Assembly (NCBI RefSeq): GCF_007827695.1
Contig: NZ_VITA01000016.1
Span: 62,001 to 126,000, forward strand
Length of the DNA: 64,000 nucleotides
Reading direction: 5' to 3'
From: Sinorhizobium medicae
Lineage (GTDB): Bacteria; Pseudomonadota; Alphaproteobacteria; Rhizobiales; Rhizobiaceae
Both the position numbers and the translations under genes were made by a program. Position 1 is the first letter of the stretch. Every line of letters starts with the position of its first letter. The notes under the pieces are model-generated. The model had not been told where the DNA came from and made no database searches. It saw only the letters and a program-made list of their open reading frames with translations. Positions 51,131 to 60,047 of the stretch are shown here, one piece after another.

Positions 51131-51446
51131 TGCATTTCGGCGCGCAAGCGCGCCGTCCCCATTTTGGCCGGCCGCCTTCCATTCACGTGAAGACGCCAGC
51201 CACCCCTCTAGCCGCAACCAGCCTACCGCAGAAATTCGCGAGGCGTAAACCTCACGGGGAAAAACAATGCAGAGCCCCGATCCGCTTCAGAGGGCACGCG
51301 ACAGAGCGTAATCGATCCTATGTGTTGCGATGTGCTGCCTGTGCGAAAAACCTATTAGTTGTCCCGGCCCACTTGATCCGTCGATTGTTCACGGTCTATG
51401 CGTTTTCGACGCCGCCGGCGTCTCGGTACAAAAAGGGTTACCAGAT
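51131..51446. other. Non-coding leader of the TerC gene
   Basis: About 316 bases with no gene. TerC genes often have a yybP-ykoY manganese riboswitch upstream. I searched by eye and did not find its conserved core. A short hairpin (GACGCC-GCC-GGCGTC, about 51408-51422) precedes the start. Confidence 0.4.
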
Positions 51447-52085
51447 ATGGAGATTTTCACTTCCGCCGGCCTGACGGCGTTGCTGCAGGTCATTGTGATC
51501 GACCTGGTGCTCGCCGGCGACAATGCGGTCGTCATCGGCCTTGCCGCAGCCGGCTTGCCGCTGGAGCAACGCAAGAAGGCCATTCTCGTCGGCATTCTCG
51601 CCGCCACCGTGCTTCGCATTGTGCTCGCCATCTTCACGGTCCAGCTTCTTGCAATCATCGGACTTCTGCTTGCCGGTGGCCTCCTTCTGCTTTGGGTCTG
51701 CTGGAAGATGTGGCGCGAGCTTCGCTCAGGCGGGCACGAACTTGGCGACCTCGAGAACGCGGACAATTCGGGCCCTAGAAAGACTTTCAGACAGGCGGCA
51801 ACCCAGATCGTCATCGCAGATGTCTCCATGTCGCTCGACAACGTTCTTGCCGTCGCCGGGGCCGCCCGCGAGCATCCAACCGTGCTCGTCTTTGGTCTTG
51901 CGCTCTCCATCGCAATGATGGGTATCGCCGCGAGCTTCATCGCGCGTCTGCTCGGCCGCTATCACTGGATCGCTTATATCGGTCTGGCGATCATTCTCTA
52001 CGTCGCTCTTGATATGATCTACCGCGGCGCGCTGGAGGTCTGGCCACATGTCGTGCCGGTGGCGCAGGCGCTGGCTGGTCTCTAG
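51447..52085 (+). CDS. TerC-family integral membrane protein (YjbE-like)
   Basis: Inner-membrane protein of 212 residues with about seven helices. TerC motifs are clear: VIDLVLAGDNAVVIGLAA and, in the second half, VIADVSMSLDNVLAVAGAA, the paired acidic DN motifs thought to bind metal ions. A cytoplasmic loop (GHELGDLENADNSGPRKTFR) lies between them. Family members export Mn2+ or assist metal loading of exported proteins. Longer upstream starts (to 51330) are not supported. Confidence 0.9.
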   Translation: MEIFTSAGLTALLQVIVIDLVLAGDNAVVIGLAAAGLPLEQRKKAILVGILAATVLRIVLAIFTVQLLAIIGLLLAGGLLLLWVCWKMWRELRSGGHELGDLENADNSGPRKTFRQAATQIVIADVSMSLDNVLAVAGAAREHPTVLVFGLALSIAMMGIAASFIARLLGRYHWIAYIGLAIILYVALDMIYRGALEVWPHVVPVAQALAGL

Positions 52086-52230
52086 ATCACGTCTGTAAGC
52101 TGAGCCGCGTGCAAACAAGAGGCGGCTGGCCGGATCCAGGCCGGATGTGCAGGGAGAAGCGGCATTACCGCTCCTCCCTCACTCTATTGAGCAGTCGAAG
52201 TTTCGGGGCGCTGGCGTCCTGCGCTTCGCT

Positions 52231-54828
52231 TCAGCCAGATCGGACCTTCTCTTCGTCGACAACCGAAGGTTCTTCGTTCGCGCCTTCGACTTCTTCTTCA
52301 GGCGTAATGTCCTCGATCTTCATCGGGAACGGCGCCCCTATACCCTCGTCGCGAAAGCGCTCGTAGATCGAGACACGAAGATCGTTGCGCACGCCACCGG
52401 CCGTCAGCACGTCAGCGACATAGATGCGCAACTCAAACGTCATTCGATCGTCGCCGAAGGCGGTGAAGCCGACATTCGGGGCTGGATTTTTGAGCACCAT
52501 CGGATGAGCCGCGGCGATGTCGTGCAGCAGTTCGATTATCCGCCGCGGGTCGCTGTCATAGGTAACCGTTACTGCAATTTCCGACCGGCCGAGCTTGTTC
52601 CGATGAGTCCAGTTTCCGACCGAGGCGTTGATGAGCAACGAGTTCGGCATCATGATCGACTGGTGTTGAAAGGTCTCGATTTCGGTTGCGCGGACGGAGA
52701 TACGCCGCACGAAGCCTTCGGTCGTGCCGCTGACGATCCAGTCGCCTACCTTGAAGGGACGCTCCACGAGAAGGATCAGACCGGAAACGAAGTTGGAGAC
52801 GATGTTCTGCAGGCCGAAACCGACGCCGAGGGAGAGAGCGCCGGCCACCAGGGCTAGGCTCGAAAGATCAATGCCTGCGGCGGACAGGCCGATAAGCCCG
52901 GCAACGCCCACACCCATATAGCCGATTCCGGTACGAATGGAGTTGCGCACGCCTGCGTCGACCCGGCTACGCGCCATGACATTGCGGTCGATCCAACGCT
53001 GAACCCAGCGTGTGACGAGAAATCCGAGTGCGAAGAGCAGTATCCCCGCGAGAATGCCAACCAGCGAAATCGTGATCGTACCGACCCTGATTTCCGTCAG
53101 CACACGGTAAGTCCAGGATTCGATGTCGGCGGTCTTGAAGCCCCACTGCAACAATATGAGCGGGATGAAGAACGCCAGAACGAGCACATAGATGCCGAGG
53201 CCGGCAAAGAGGCCGAACTGATCGAGCGCGACCGGCTCCAGCTGGAAGCGGCGTTCCAGATACCGCCCGGCAACCGTTTCGGCGAAAGCGCCCTGTCTGG
53301 ACACCGACTTCCCCGTCAGGAGACCGATATAGACAGTGACCAGGATCGCGCTTGTCACTGTGATCTGCGTCGCGATGAAGCGTGCCAGGCCGACATAGCC
53401 CGACAAAGCGGTCGCGATGAGGGCCGCACCAAGCAGAAGGAAGGAGAACGAAATCACCCGCGGCCAGGGATGTCCCGGTGCATCATAGGGCTCATCGCCC
53501 CTTAGCACGGGCCGGATCCACGCCATCGACATCAGAATGAGACCGATGATGATAGATGCCACGAAGCTCTTGGCAATCGTCAGCACCACCGGAGAGCCGA
53601 GAGACTCGCTGATGCTGCCGAGCAGATAGTCGAGGCCGTTGACGAGCGCCATGGCAAAAATCGGCACCATCAACATCTTCGCGCCACGGTCCGAAACACG
53701 TACAAGCCGCCAGCTCGACCGGCTCGGCGACAGAACGGCGCTGGCAAGCCTGGCTATGAAGAACAGTACGACGCCCATGGCAAGTGTGATCGCGATAATG
53801 GGCGCGATATCAGGACGCAGGATATTGAAGCTGCTGAGGAAGAAATAGCTCGACATGGCAAATGCGGCGAGTGCCACGGTCGGAATGAGCGTCGACCAGA
53901 ACGCCAGCGAAAGCCGCCGGAAGTAGGTCGGCTCGTCCGCCTCCTCGGGACGCATCAGCACTGGCGAAAAAAGCCTGTAACCGCCAACGAGAAAGAGCAG
54001 CGCCGCGCATAGGGAGAGAAAGAGAGCGCTCAGCAAAGGCACGCGTTTGTAGTTCCAGGCGAATGTCAGCCACCCGCCGATGCTTCGCGACAGGGCCATC
54101 GCTTCATGGAGCGTTGCCGTGGCGGCCTCGCTCAACATCTCTACCGAAACATCGGTATGTCTCAGCAGGGTATTGGAGAAGATCGCCCGGCGTGTCGCGG
54201 TAATTCTGTTGGCAAGTTTCCTCGCCTCGATCGAGAGATTCTCCGCCCTCCCCGTCAGAGCATTGATCGCGCCACGCTCGGCAAGGAGACGTTTGCGTTC
54301 ATCGGTGATGACCGCGTCTTCCGGCGGCTGTCCCTCACCGGGCGGGTCGCCGAGCTCCGTCAGCCTCGCCTTTATTTCATCGAGCCTCGGACGGGTGGGA
54401 ACAGAGGCCGCAATGATCTGCTTTGAAAGCTCGTCGACCTGCGCCCTGAGTTCCGCGAGCATGGCATCGTCGTCTTCGACGGCGTTGGTCCGCTCAGTGA
54501 TCCGCTTCAGCTCTCGATCCGCCTGGGCAAGCTGATCCTCCGCCTGCTGCAATACCGGCGATGCGGCGGCAGACGGCTGATCGCCTCCGGTCCCCGCAGC
54601 GGGTCCTGTCGGTGCAGCTTGCGGCGCGGGCTGGGAGGACTGGGCCGGCTGGATGGGTACTGCCGGTTCTGCTGGCCGGCTTTGCCGAGCGCTCGGCTCG
54701 GATTCCTGCGCAACCGCGGGTCCGTCGGCTGCGAGCGTCAGCGCACCGAGAGCCAGCAAACCGAGAAATAGGGCGATTGAAAAAGCCCTCACATTTTCGA
54801 GGAGATGCAATTTCCTATCCTTCGACAA
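52231..54828 (-). CDS. Large MscS-type mechanosensitive channel with DUF3772 region
   Basis: 865-residue membrane protein. A signal peptide (AFSIALFLGLLALGALTLAA) is followed by a Pro/Gln-rich stretch (APQAAPTGPAAGTGG), then a coiled-coil periplasmic domain (about 85-220), some ten membrane helices, and the MscS core (about 640-830) with LALVAGALSLGVGFGLQNIV pore helix and the beta domain DWIVSGTTEGFVRRISVRAT. This MscK/YbdG-like layout protects against osmotic downshift. The C-terminus is acidic. Confidence 0.92.
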   Translation of the reverse strand: MSKDRKLHLLENVRAFSIALFLGLLALGALTLAADGPAVAQESEPSARQSRPAEPAVPIQPAQSSQPAPQAAPTGPAAGTGGDQPSAAASPVLQQAEDQLAQADRELKRITERTNAVEDDDAMLAELRAQVDELSKQIIAASVPTRPRLDEIKARLTELGDPPGEGQPPEDAVITDERKRLLAERGAINALTGRAENLSIEARKLANRITATRRAIFSNTLLRHTDVSVEMLSEAATATLHEAMALSRSIGGWLTFAWNYKRVPLLSALFLSLCAALLFLVGGYRLFSPVLMRPEEADEPTYFRRLSLAFWSTLIPTVALAAFAMSSYFFLSSFNILRPDIAPIIAITLAMGVVLFFIARLASAVLSPSRSSWRLVRVSDRGAKMLMVPIFAMALVNGLDYLLGSISESLGSPVVLTIAKSFVASIIIGLILMSMAWIRPVLRGDEPYDAPGHPWPRVISFSFLLLGAALIATALSGYVGLARFIATQITVTSAILVTVYIGLLTGKSVSRQGAFAETVAGRYLERRFQLEPVALDQFGLFAGLGIYVLVLAFFIPLILLQWGFKTADIESWTYRVLTEIRVGTITISLVGILAGILLFALGFLVTRWVQRWIDRNVMARSRVDAGVRNSIRTGIGYMGVGVAGLIGLSAAGIDLSSLALVAGALSLGVGFGLQNIVSNFVSGLILLVERPFKVGDWIVSGTTEGFVRRISVRATEIETFQHQSIMMPNSLLINASVGNWTHRNKLGRSEIAVTVTYDSDPRRIIELLHDIAAAHPMVLKNPAPNVGFTAFGDDRMTFELRIYVADVLTAGGVRNDLRVSIYERFRDEGIGAPFPMKIEDITPEEEVEGANEEPSVVDEEKVRSG

Positions 54829-54939
54829 TCCCGCGCGATCAGAACCGCTCCAGGCTCCGCCAGCTCACTGATCTGGGCACGCATAACGGCAAAATGATGC
54901 AAACTCTGCGAGACTGGGCGGACCCGGCCGCTCGGCGGT

Positions 54940-55401
54940 TCAATTCTCTTCGAAATACCTGGCATAGTCCGCGAGCAACTGTTCGAAATCTTCCAGCGGT
55001 GGCAGCGCCTTGTAGCTATGAATGGCGGATGTGTTCGCCCAGGGGAGTTTCTCGCATGTCCAGGTCTCGATGAAAGGCCTGTACCAGCGGGCATCATCGA
55101 GCAGAGTTGCTCGAAGATTCACGAACCAGTCCATGCCTTCTGGGCGCGTGAACATCCAACTCATGCAGTGAGGGCAAAAATAGTGGCGAGTCGCACCGTG
55201 AAGGCCACCGATGACCGGCTCGCCGCTCGTGACCTCGAACCCTTCGCTCGGTATGGCAATGCTCAGCGAGAACGCACTGCTGGTCATTCGCTGGCAGCCC
55301 GTGCAATGACACGCCATGGTGACCAGCGGCCGCGCATTCACTTTGATGCGCACCTGCCCGCAGCGACACCCCCCATGCCAGGGCAGTTCTCCAGCACTCA
55401 T
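54940..55401 (-). CDS. GFA-family zinc-binding protein
   Basis: 153-residue protein of the glutathione-dependent formaldehyde-activating (GFA/CENP-V) fold. Zinc-binding cysteines are visible: [30 protein letters not shown] and FCPHCMSW. The name GFA comes from a formaldehyde-glutathione condensing enzyme, but most family members have unknown substrates. Formaldehyde would arise from oxidative demethylation, so a link to betaine use is possible but unproven. Confidence 0.88.
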   Translation of the reverse strand: MSAGELPWHGGCRCGQVRIKVNARPLVTMACHCTGCQRMTSSAFSLSIAIPSEGFEVTSGEPVIGGLHGATRHYFCPHCMSWMFTRPEGMDWFVNLRATLLDDARWYRPFIETWTCEKLPWANTSAIHSYKALPPLEDFEQLLADYARYFEEN

Positions 55402-55494
55402 GGCTTCCTCCTGTTACGCAGATGTCCGTCGCGATGCATGTCAGCCCGATCGCCGTTAAGCGGCAAACCATCTCTCACATGGAGAGAGCTCGCA

Positions 55495-55600
55495 TCTAGA
55501 ACAATTTCAACAAAACTGTGTAGCGGTTTTGCGTCCGGATTGCGTAAAAACAATGGGATAGGCGGCTTTGGCGATACGGAAAGGGCGGAAATACCTAGAA
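55495..55600 (+). repeat. Rhizobial intergenic repeat, copy B
   Basis: Runs from TCTAGAACAATTTCAAC to GCGGAAATACCTAGA, with TCTAG/CTAGA at both ends. It aligns with copy A at 16889-16996. Its right end contains the stop codon of the DUF924 gene. Likely the same RIME-like family. Confidence 0.75.
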
Positions 55601-56161
55601 TCCGGCGCCTGGCTGGGCGAGATATTCCTCCTCGGCCGCTGAGGAAGTGCGTGCCACGATTTCGTTCCGATGGGGAAACCGGCCGAAACGCTCGATCACG
55701 TCCCGATGTCGGATCGCATAGTCGAGGTAGTTGGCGTCTCCAAGTTCGGTGAACAACTTGACCGACATGGTCTGGTCCGTCAGATTTTCGGAGTGCTCGA
55801 AGGGCATATAGAAGAAAGTTCGCCATTCCCTGGGTACCGCCATATCGGCACTCGCGCCGATGGCGAGCTTCGCCTCGCGTAAGGCAAGGCAATCCGTGGC
55901 AAAGGCCAGCGGCGACCCGCGATACATGTTGCGCGGCAACTGATCGAAAAGGATGACGGCGGCGAGCCAGTTATGCGGCGTCTCGCGCCAGGCATGGTCG
56001 AGCTTTCGGGACAAGGCCAGATGCGACGCTTGAAATCGCTGTGCGCATCGCTGGTCGATCTCTGGATCCGGCGTGAACCAGTGGTCGTAGGACAGTTCCG
56101 TAAACCAGAACTTCAGCACCTCTTCCGGCGTGCATATCTCGGTTTCGCCAACCACCATCAC
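55595..56161 (-). CDS. DUF924 family protein
   Basis: 188-residue soluble helical protein of DUF924, with EEVLKFWFTELSYDHWFTPD, ILFDQLPRNMYRGSPLAFAT and FFYMPFEHSENLTDQTMSV. The fold is TPR-like, and the function is unknown. The stop codon TAG is provided by the end of repeat copy B, so the last residues (QPGAGF) may differ from the ancestral C-terminus. The two initial Met codons leave the start uncertain by one residue. Confidence 0.88.
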   Translation of the reverse strand: MMVVGETEICTPEEVLKFWFTELSYDHWFTPDPEIDQRCAQRFQASHLALSRKLDHAWRETPHNWLAAVILFDQLPRNMYRGSPLAFATDCLALREAKLAIGASADMAVPREWRTFFYMPFEHSENLTDQTMSVKLFTELGDANYLDYAIRHRDVIERFGRFPHRNEIVARTSSAAEEEYLAQPGAGF

Positions 56162-56266
56162 GCTCTCGCGCCTCCCTGCTGCCTATGCAATTTCTGGTCC
56201 GATCATGCCGTTTCCACCGGATACTTGCAACTTGGCGAGAGCCTGGCCTCGGACGTGCTCACGACT

Positions 56267-56294
56267 ATAGAAAAACCGCGCGCAGTTTTTCTAT
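56267..56294 (-). terminator. Palindromic hairpin after the SLC13 gene
   Basis: Arms ATAGAAAAAC (56267-56276) and GTTTTTCTAT (56285-56294) around CGCGCGCA, which itself can pair. Placed just past the stop of the transporter gene. A- and T-runs inside the stem make it terminator-like in both directions. Confidence 0.6.
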
Positions 56295-56300
56295 CCCCTT

Positions 56301-58076
56301 TTAGCGCAGGGGCCAAATCCACATCAGCATCGGCACCGCGACGATCACGATGACGATAGAGAGCGGTAGCCCCAGTCGCGGGTAGTCGCTGAAGCGGTAG
56401 CCGCCGGGTCCCATCACCAGCGTATTGCACTGGTGGCCGATCGGGGTGAGGAAGTCCGAGCCGGCGCCGATCGCAACTGCCATCAGGAAGGCGTCCGGCC
56501 TGTAATCGAGCGCCGTCGCAAAACTGGCCGCTATGGGGGCCATGACGAGAACCGTAGCGGCATTATTGAGGAAGGGGGTGACCGCCATGGCAGCCACGAC
56601 CATGATGGCAAGCGCCCCGGCAGGAGGGAGATCAGCAGCCATCCCGCTCAGCCACCCCGCGATCAGATCCGAACCGCCTGTCGTGCGTAACGTGTCGCTG
56701 ACCGGGATGAGCGCGGCAAGCATGACCAGGATCGGTCCGTCCACCGCACGGTAGACGTCGCGTAGCGGAATAACGCGAAACACCACCATGGCAAGCGCGG
56801 CAGCAAAAAATGCGATCTGCACAGGTACGATGCCCAGCGCGGTCGCGCCCATCGCGGTCGCCAGCACAAGCAGGGGCACGGTGGCACGGCGGATGGTGCC
56901 CAGCAGGATTTCCCGTTGCGCGAGCGGCAGGCAGCCGAAGTCCTGAAGAAACGAGGGCAACTCCCTGCGGGTGCCCTGCAGCACGACGATATCGCCGGCG
57001 CGCAGCCGGATGCTGCCAAGCCTCTGTTTCAACCGTTCGCCCTGGCGACTGACGGCCAAGAGGTTGATGTTGTGATTGTTGAAGAGCGCCAGGCGCTGCG
57101 CCGACATGCCGATAAGGGGGGAACCGGTGGCGATCACCGCCTCGATTGCTTCGGTATCGGCTTTCGCCTTGTCGTTCGGCATCGGCGAGCGATCGCCGGA
57201 AATCTTGAGTTTCGCTTGGGAAACGATGCGATCGAGCGCCGCAGGACCACCTTCGAGCAGTAGAATATCGTCCAGCTCGATGACGACGTCGGGCAAGGGC
57301 GCCAGATGCGTGCCGCGACGGAAGACGGCGATCACGACCGCTCCTCCGTCGCCGATCTTGACCAGATTGCTGAGCGGCTTGCCGATGACAGGCGAACCGG
57401 CAGGAACCACCGCCTCGGACGTATAGTCGGTGATCTCGACCGCCTGATCCATGCCGACCTGCTGACTCTTCCGCTCCGGCACCAGCTTGTAACCGAACAG
57501 CAGGAACACCGCGCCGACCAGAGCCAGCGAAGCACCGACGGGCGTGAAGTCGAACATGGTGAAGCTCTCACCCGTGAGATCCGCACGCACCCGCGACACG
57601 ACCACGTTCGGCGATGTGCCGACCTGCGTCATCAGCCCGCCGATCAGCGATCCGAACGCCATCGGCATCAAAAATATTGAAGGCTGCACTTTCGAGCGAC
57701 GCGCGAACTGGAACGCGACCGGAATCATGATCGCAAGCGCGCCTATGTTCTTTATGAAGGCTGAAAGAATGGTCACCGTGACCACAAGAAGAGCAAGCTG
57801 CGCCCTCACGGACTGCAGCTCCGGCAGAAAGCGCTGGATGGCGGCATCGACCACCCCCGAACGCGCCACGCCCGCGCTGACGATGAGCGCGCTGCCGACG
57901 ATGATGACGATATCGTCGCTGAACCCGTCAAAGGCGTGATCGAAGGGAACGATGCCGACGGCAACGGCGAGCATCAGCGCCGAGCAGGCCACGATATCGT
58001 AGCGAAACCGCCCCCACATGAAGAAGATCATCATGATGCCGAGCACGATAAACGAAAGGGACTGTTCGGCGGTCAT
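56301..58076 (-). CDS. SLC13/DASS-family transporter with two RCK-C domains
   Basis: 591-residue inner-membrane anion:Na+ symporter-like protein. Helices at the N-terminus (FIVLGIMMIFFMWGRFRYDI) and C-terminus are interrupted by two TrkA_C/RCK_C cytoplasmic domains (about 210-370), for example VPAGSPVIGKPLSNLVKIGD and ATGSPLIGMSAQRLALFNNH. Transport motifs GTSPNVVVSRV and ATVLVMAPIAAS are present. Members carry dicarboxylates, sulfate or similar anions. The substrate here is unknown. Confidence 0.9.
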   Translation of the reverse strand: MTAEQSLSFIVLGIMMIFFMWGRFRYDIVACSALMLAVAVGIVPFDHAFDGFSDDIVIIVGSALIVSAGVARSGVVDAAIQRFLPELQSVRAQLALLVVTVTILSAFIKNIGALAIMIPVAFQFARRSKVQPSIFLMPMAFGSLIGGLMTQVGTSPNVVVSRVRADLTGESFTMFDFTPVGASLALVGAVFLLFGYKLVPERKSQQVGMDQAVEITDYTSEAVVPAGSPVIGKPLSNLVKIGDGGAVVIAVFRRGTHLAPLPDVVIELDDILLLEGGPAALDRIVSQAKLKISGDRSPMPNDKAKADTEAIEAVIATGSPLIGMSAQRLALFNNHNINLLAVSRQGERLKQRLGSIRLRAGDIVVLQGTRRELPSFLQDFGCLPLAQREILLGTIRRATVPLLVLATAMGATALGIVPVQIAFFAAALAMVVFRVIPLRDVYRAVDGPILVMLAALIPVSDTLRTTGGSDLIAGWLSGMAADLPPAGALAIMVVAAMAVTPFLNNAATVLVMAPIAASFATALDYRPDAFLMAVAIGAGSDFLTPIGHQCNTLVMGPGGYRFSDYPRLGLPLSIVIVIVAVPMLMWIWPLR

Positions 58077-58605
58077 AGATCGTACCTAAGCAGCGACTCG
58101 TCAGGGAACCGGGTAGTGTTTGCGGACCCACGCACCAACGCCGAACCAAGCGCGCGATACCCTCGGAAGGTACGCATGAGTTCCCGCGGGCATGGGCAGG
58201 GCTCGGCCATTACATCCTTCAAAGATTCCTGCCTATGCAATCGAAAAATCGCAAAATCCCCCGCGAAACGCGAGAGGTCGCCGCAAGCACGCGGAATGTC
58301 CTGCTTTTTCTTCTCGTCGTCGAGTAAGGTCTAAGCCGATGTAACTCATATGGGCCAAGCATGTACATGATCTGTCACGCGATGCAATCCGCAGCCTACC
58401 GCATCTTTCTTCCGGTCGGAACAGATTTAGGAAATCCGCAAGGATTGAACGGGCCGGCGCGTTCATGTGCGTGGTAGAGTTGCGTCAGCGCGCAACGGTC
58501 TTCCATTCAAAATTGCTTGGAAGAAACATTCGGGCAGCCCGCCTTCGGAGAAACGGATAAATGCTTTAACGGAAAATGCTCTGAAAGCCGTCGTGCTGGA
58601 GGTTT
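58077..58605. other. Long intergenic region without a recognised gene
   Basis: About 530 bases. The short frames it holds look like chance. The 3' end contains GGAGG just before the lipoprotein start at 58606. No RNA structure or repeat was identified by eye. Confidence 0.4.
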
Positions 58606-58890
58606 ATGATGAGAATCGCTTTACTTCCCTTCTGCGTAGTCCTGGCGCTCGGCGCCTGCACATCGACGCAAACGGTCGGCTACGGCCCCAACCTGGAACC
58701 GATGCCGGGCAGCATCACCTATGGTGGTCAGCCGCGCACGAAGCTGACGAAGGCCCCGGTCGGCAGCATGGTGCCGCATCAGTTCTTCGACACCTATGGT
58801 CATCGGGTTTACGAAACCTATGTCATTAATCCGGACCGTTCGCTGCGACTGACCAGCCGCCGCATAGATTACGACATCTTCAGCGACTGA
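58606..58890 (+). CDS. Small lipoprotein, first of a tandem pair
   Basis: 94-residue outer-membrane or periplasmic lipoprotein. Signal ALLPFCVVLALGAC with lipobox Cys at about 18. The mature domain contains PMPGSITYGGQPRTKLTKAP and VYETYVINPDRSLRLTSRR. GGAGG precedes the ATG. The next gene encodes a close copy. No function is known. Confidence 0.8.
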   Translation: MMRIALLPFCVVLALGACTSTQTVGYGPNLEPMPGSITYGGQPRTKLTKAPVGSMVPHQFFDTYGHRVYETYVINPDRSLRLTSRRIDYDIFSD

Positions 58891-58927
58891 ACGGCGGCGT
58901 GCATACACACAAGTGGCGAGGATCGTC

Positions 58928-59212
58928 ATGAAATACGCTCTTCCTGTCCTGTGCGCGCTCATGCTCTTGAGCGGCTGCGAATCGACCTCGGTGGGCTATT
59001 CCGCCTATCTGGAGCCGATCCCCGGCAGCATCACCTATGGTGGCCAGCCGCGCACCAGGCTCACCAAGGCGCCCGTCGGCAGCGTCGTACCGCACCAGTT
59101 CATCGACCGGTTCGGCCGCCGGGTCTACGAAACCTACGTCATCGAGCCGGACCGGTCGTTGCGGCTGGTAAGCCGCCGTTACCGTGATCTCCCCCTTTTC
59201 GGGGACGACTGA
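58928..59212 (+). CDS. Small lipoprotein, second of a tandem pair
   Basis: 94-residue lipoprotein from the ATG at 58928 (signal MKYALPVLCALMLLSGC). From residue about 25 on it nearly repeats its neighbour: PIPGSITYGGQPRTRLTKAP, PVGSVVPHQFIDRFG, VYETYVIEPDRSLRLVSRR. Signal peptides differ more than the mature parts, so the mature domain is under selection. A hairpin follows the stop. A short upstream extension to 58913 is possible. Confidence 0.8.
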   Translation: MKYALPVLCALMLLSGCESTSVGYSAYLEPIPGSITYGGQPRTRLTKAPVGSVVPHQFIDRFGRRVYETYVIEPDRSLRLVSRRYRDLPLFGDD

Positions 59213-59246
59213 GTTGGTGGCATTTTTGGCCCGGAGCGCTTCTGGT

Positions 59247-59272
59247 TCTGTGTCCCGGTTTCGGGACGCAGA
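59247..59272 (+). terminator. Hairpin after the lipoprotein pair
   Basis: TCTG and GTCCCG (59252-59257) pair with CGGGAC (59262-59267) and CAGA around GTTT, with one internal mismatch. A T-run is absent. Confidence 0.5.
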
Positions 59273-59322
59273 GCGTCGGAAGGTGCGAACGCTTGATGTT
59301 TCAACGAAATGCCGGAAATACT

Positions 59323-59661
59323 CTAACCAGCTTTCGTCAGCATCAGCACGCGTCTTGCCGCATCGGCAAAGGTGACACCGAGCGCGGCTCCAGCCATGCC
59401 AATGACGCCGAGAGCGCCCATCCCCATCAGTTTCCATTTGCGCACGTCGTCGGTCACCGGCTTCATGGAGGCGATATCGTCCTTGACGAGCATCATCGAT
59501 CCCTCGAGCGTTCGCATTCGCTCGACCACTTCGTCCATCCGGCGCGTCATCGTCAGGCGCCCCGCATCGGATCTGTCTTCCGAGCGGCGCAGGTCCTCCC
59601 GCAGGTTCTTCACCTCGGCGACGAGAGTGCCCAGTTGCTGGTGAACGCCTGCGTCAATCAT
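59323..59661 (-). CDS. Phage-type coiled-coil membrane protein (DUF1515-like)
   Basis: 112-residue protein from the ATG at 59661. It starts MIDAGVHQQLGTLVAEVKNL, continues as a coiled coil (REDLRRSEDRSDAGRLTMTR), and ends with one membrane helix (LMGMGALGVIGMAGAALGV). Such proteins are common at the lysis end of rhizobial prophages. It overlaps the small lipoprotein gene by eight bases. The stop TAG belongs to the short repeat motif shared with 16992 and 55595. Function unknown, perhaps holin-related. Confidence 0.7.
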   Translation of the reverse strand: MIDAGVHQQLGTLVAEVKNLREDLRRSEDRSDAGRLTMTRRMDEVVERMRTLEGSMMLVKDDIASMKPVTDDVRKWKLMGMGALGVIGMAGAALGVTFADAARRVLMLTKAG

Positions 59662-59905
59662 GGCCGCGCTCCCCATGCTTGACACATTCCGAACGCGTCC
59701 AGACCGCGGCGGCGCAGAGGCCCACCACGGTGCGGTCGATCCTGCGCTGATCAGCCTGCGTGGCACCGCGCACGCCGGCAAGCTCAGTCCCCACGATGCC
59801 GCGAAGGCCGCTCACATCGGCCGGTCCCGAAATTCCACAGCCCGCCAGTAGTAGAACAGGTATCAAAATCAAGGCGCCTGGCGTCAGCGTTCCTCTCTGC
59901 TTCAT
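59654..59905 (-). CDS. Rz1-like outer spanin lipoprotein
   Basis: 83-residue lipoprotein from the ATG at 59905. Signal TPGALILIPVLLLAGC with lipobox Cys near 22, then a short mature region (GISGPADVSGLRGIVGTELA). Its first 122 bases overlap, out of frame, the end of the gene at 59784-60047, the nested arrangement of phage Rz1 and Rz. It should span from the outer membrane to the inner spanin during lysis. Confidence 0.65.
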   Translation of the reverse strand: MKQRGTLTPGALILIPVLLLAGCGISGPADVSGLRGIVGTELAGVRGATQADQRRIDRTVVGLCAAAVWTRSECVKHGERGHD

Positions 59906-60047
59906 CGTTCTGCCTTTCAATTGAGGTGCGGATCGCTTGCGCGGCATCCGAACGAATTTCGTGCACCGCCCAGGAAATTGCGGCGAGTATCAGCGCGCCG
60001 CAGCCAGATTGCCCCACGGGATCATCATCGCGTGAGGCCCAGTGCAT
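59784..60047 (-). CDS. Rz-like inner spanin candidate
   Basis: 87-residue protein from the ATG at 60047, which overlaps the endolysin end. An N-terminal membrane helix (GALILAAISWAVHEI) leads to a charged helical stretch (SDAAQAIRTSIERQNDEAER) and a Cys-containing tail (DTCSTTGGLWNFGTGRCERP). A GTG at 60017 is another possible start. With the embedded lipoprotein gene it forms a spanin-like pair. The frame is also open further upstream, so the start is uncertain. Confidence 0.6.
   Translation of the reverse strand: MHWASRDDDPVGQSGCGALILAAISWAVHEIRSDAAQAIRTSIERQNDEAERNADARRLDFDTCSTTGGLWNFGTGRCERPSRHRGD

Noticed and set aside
51131-51446. yybP-ykoY manganese riboswitch before the TerC gene
   Set aside because: Expected from family habit, but the conserved core sequences are not visible.
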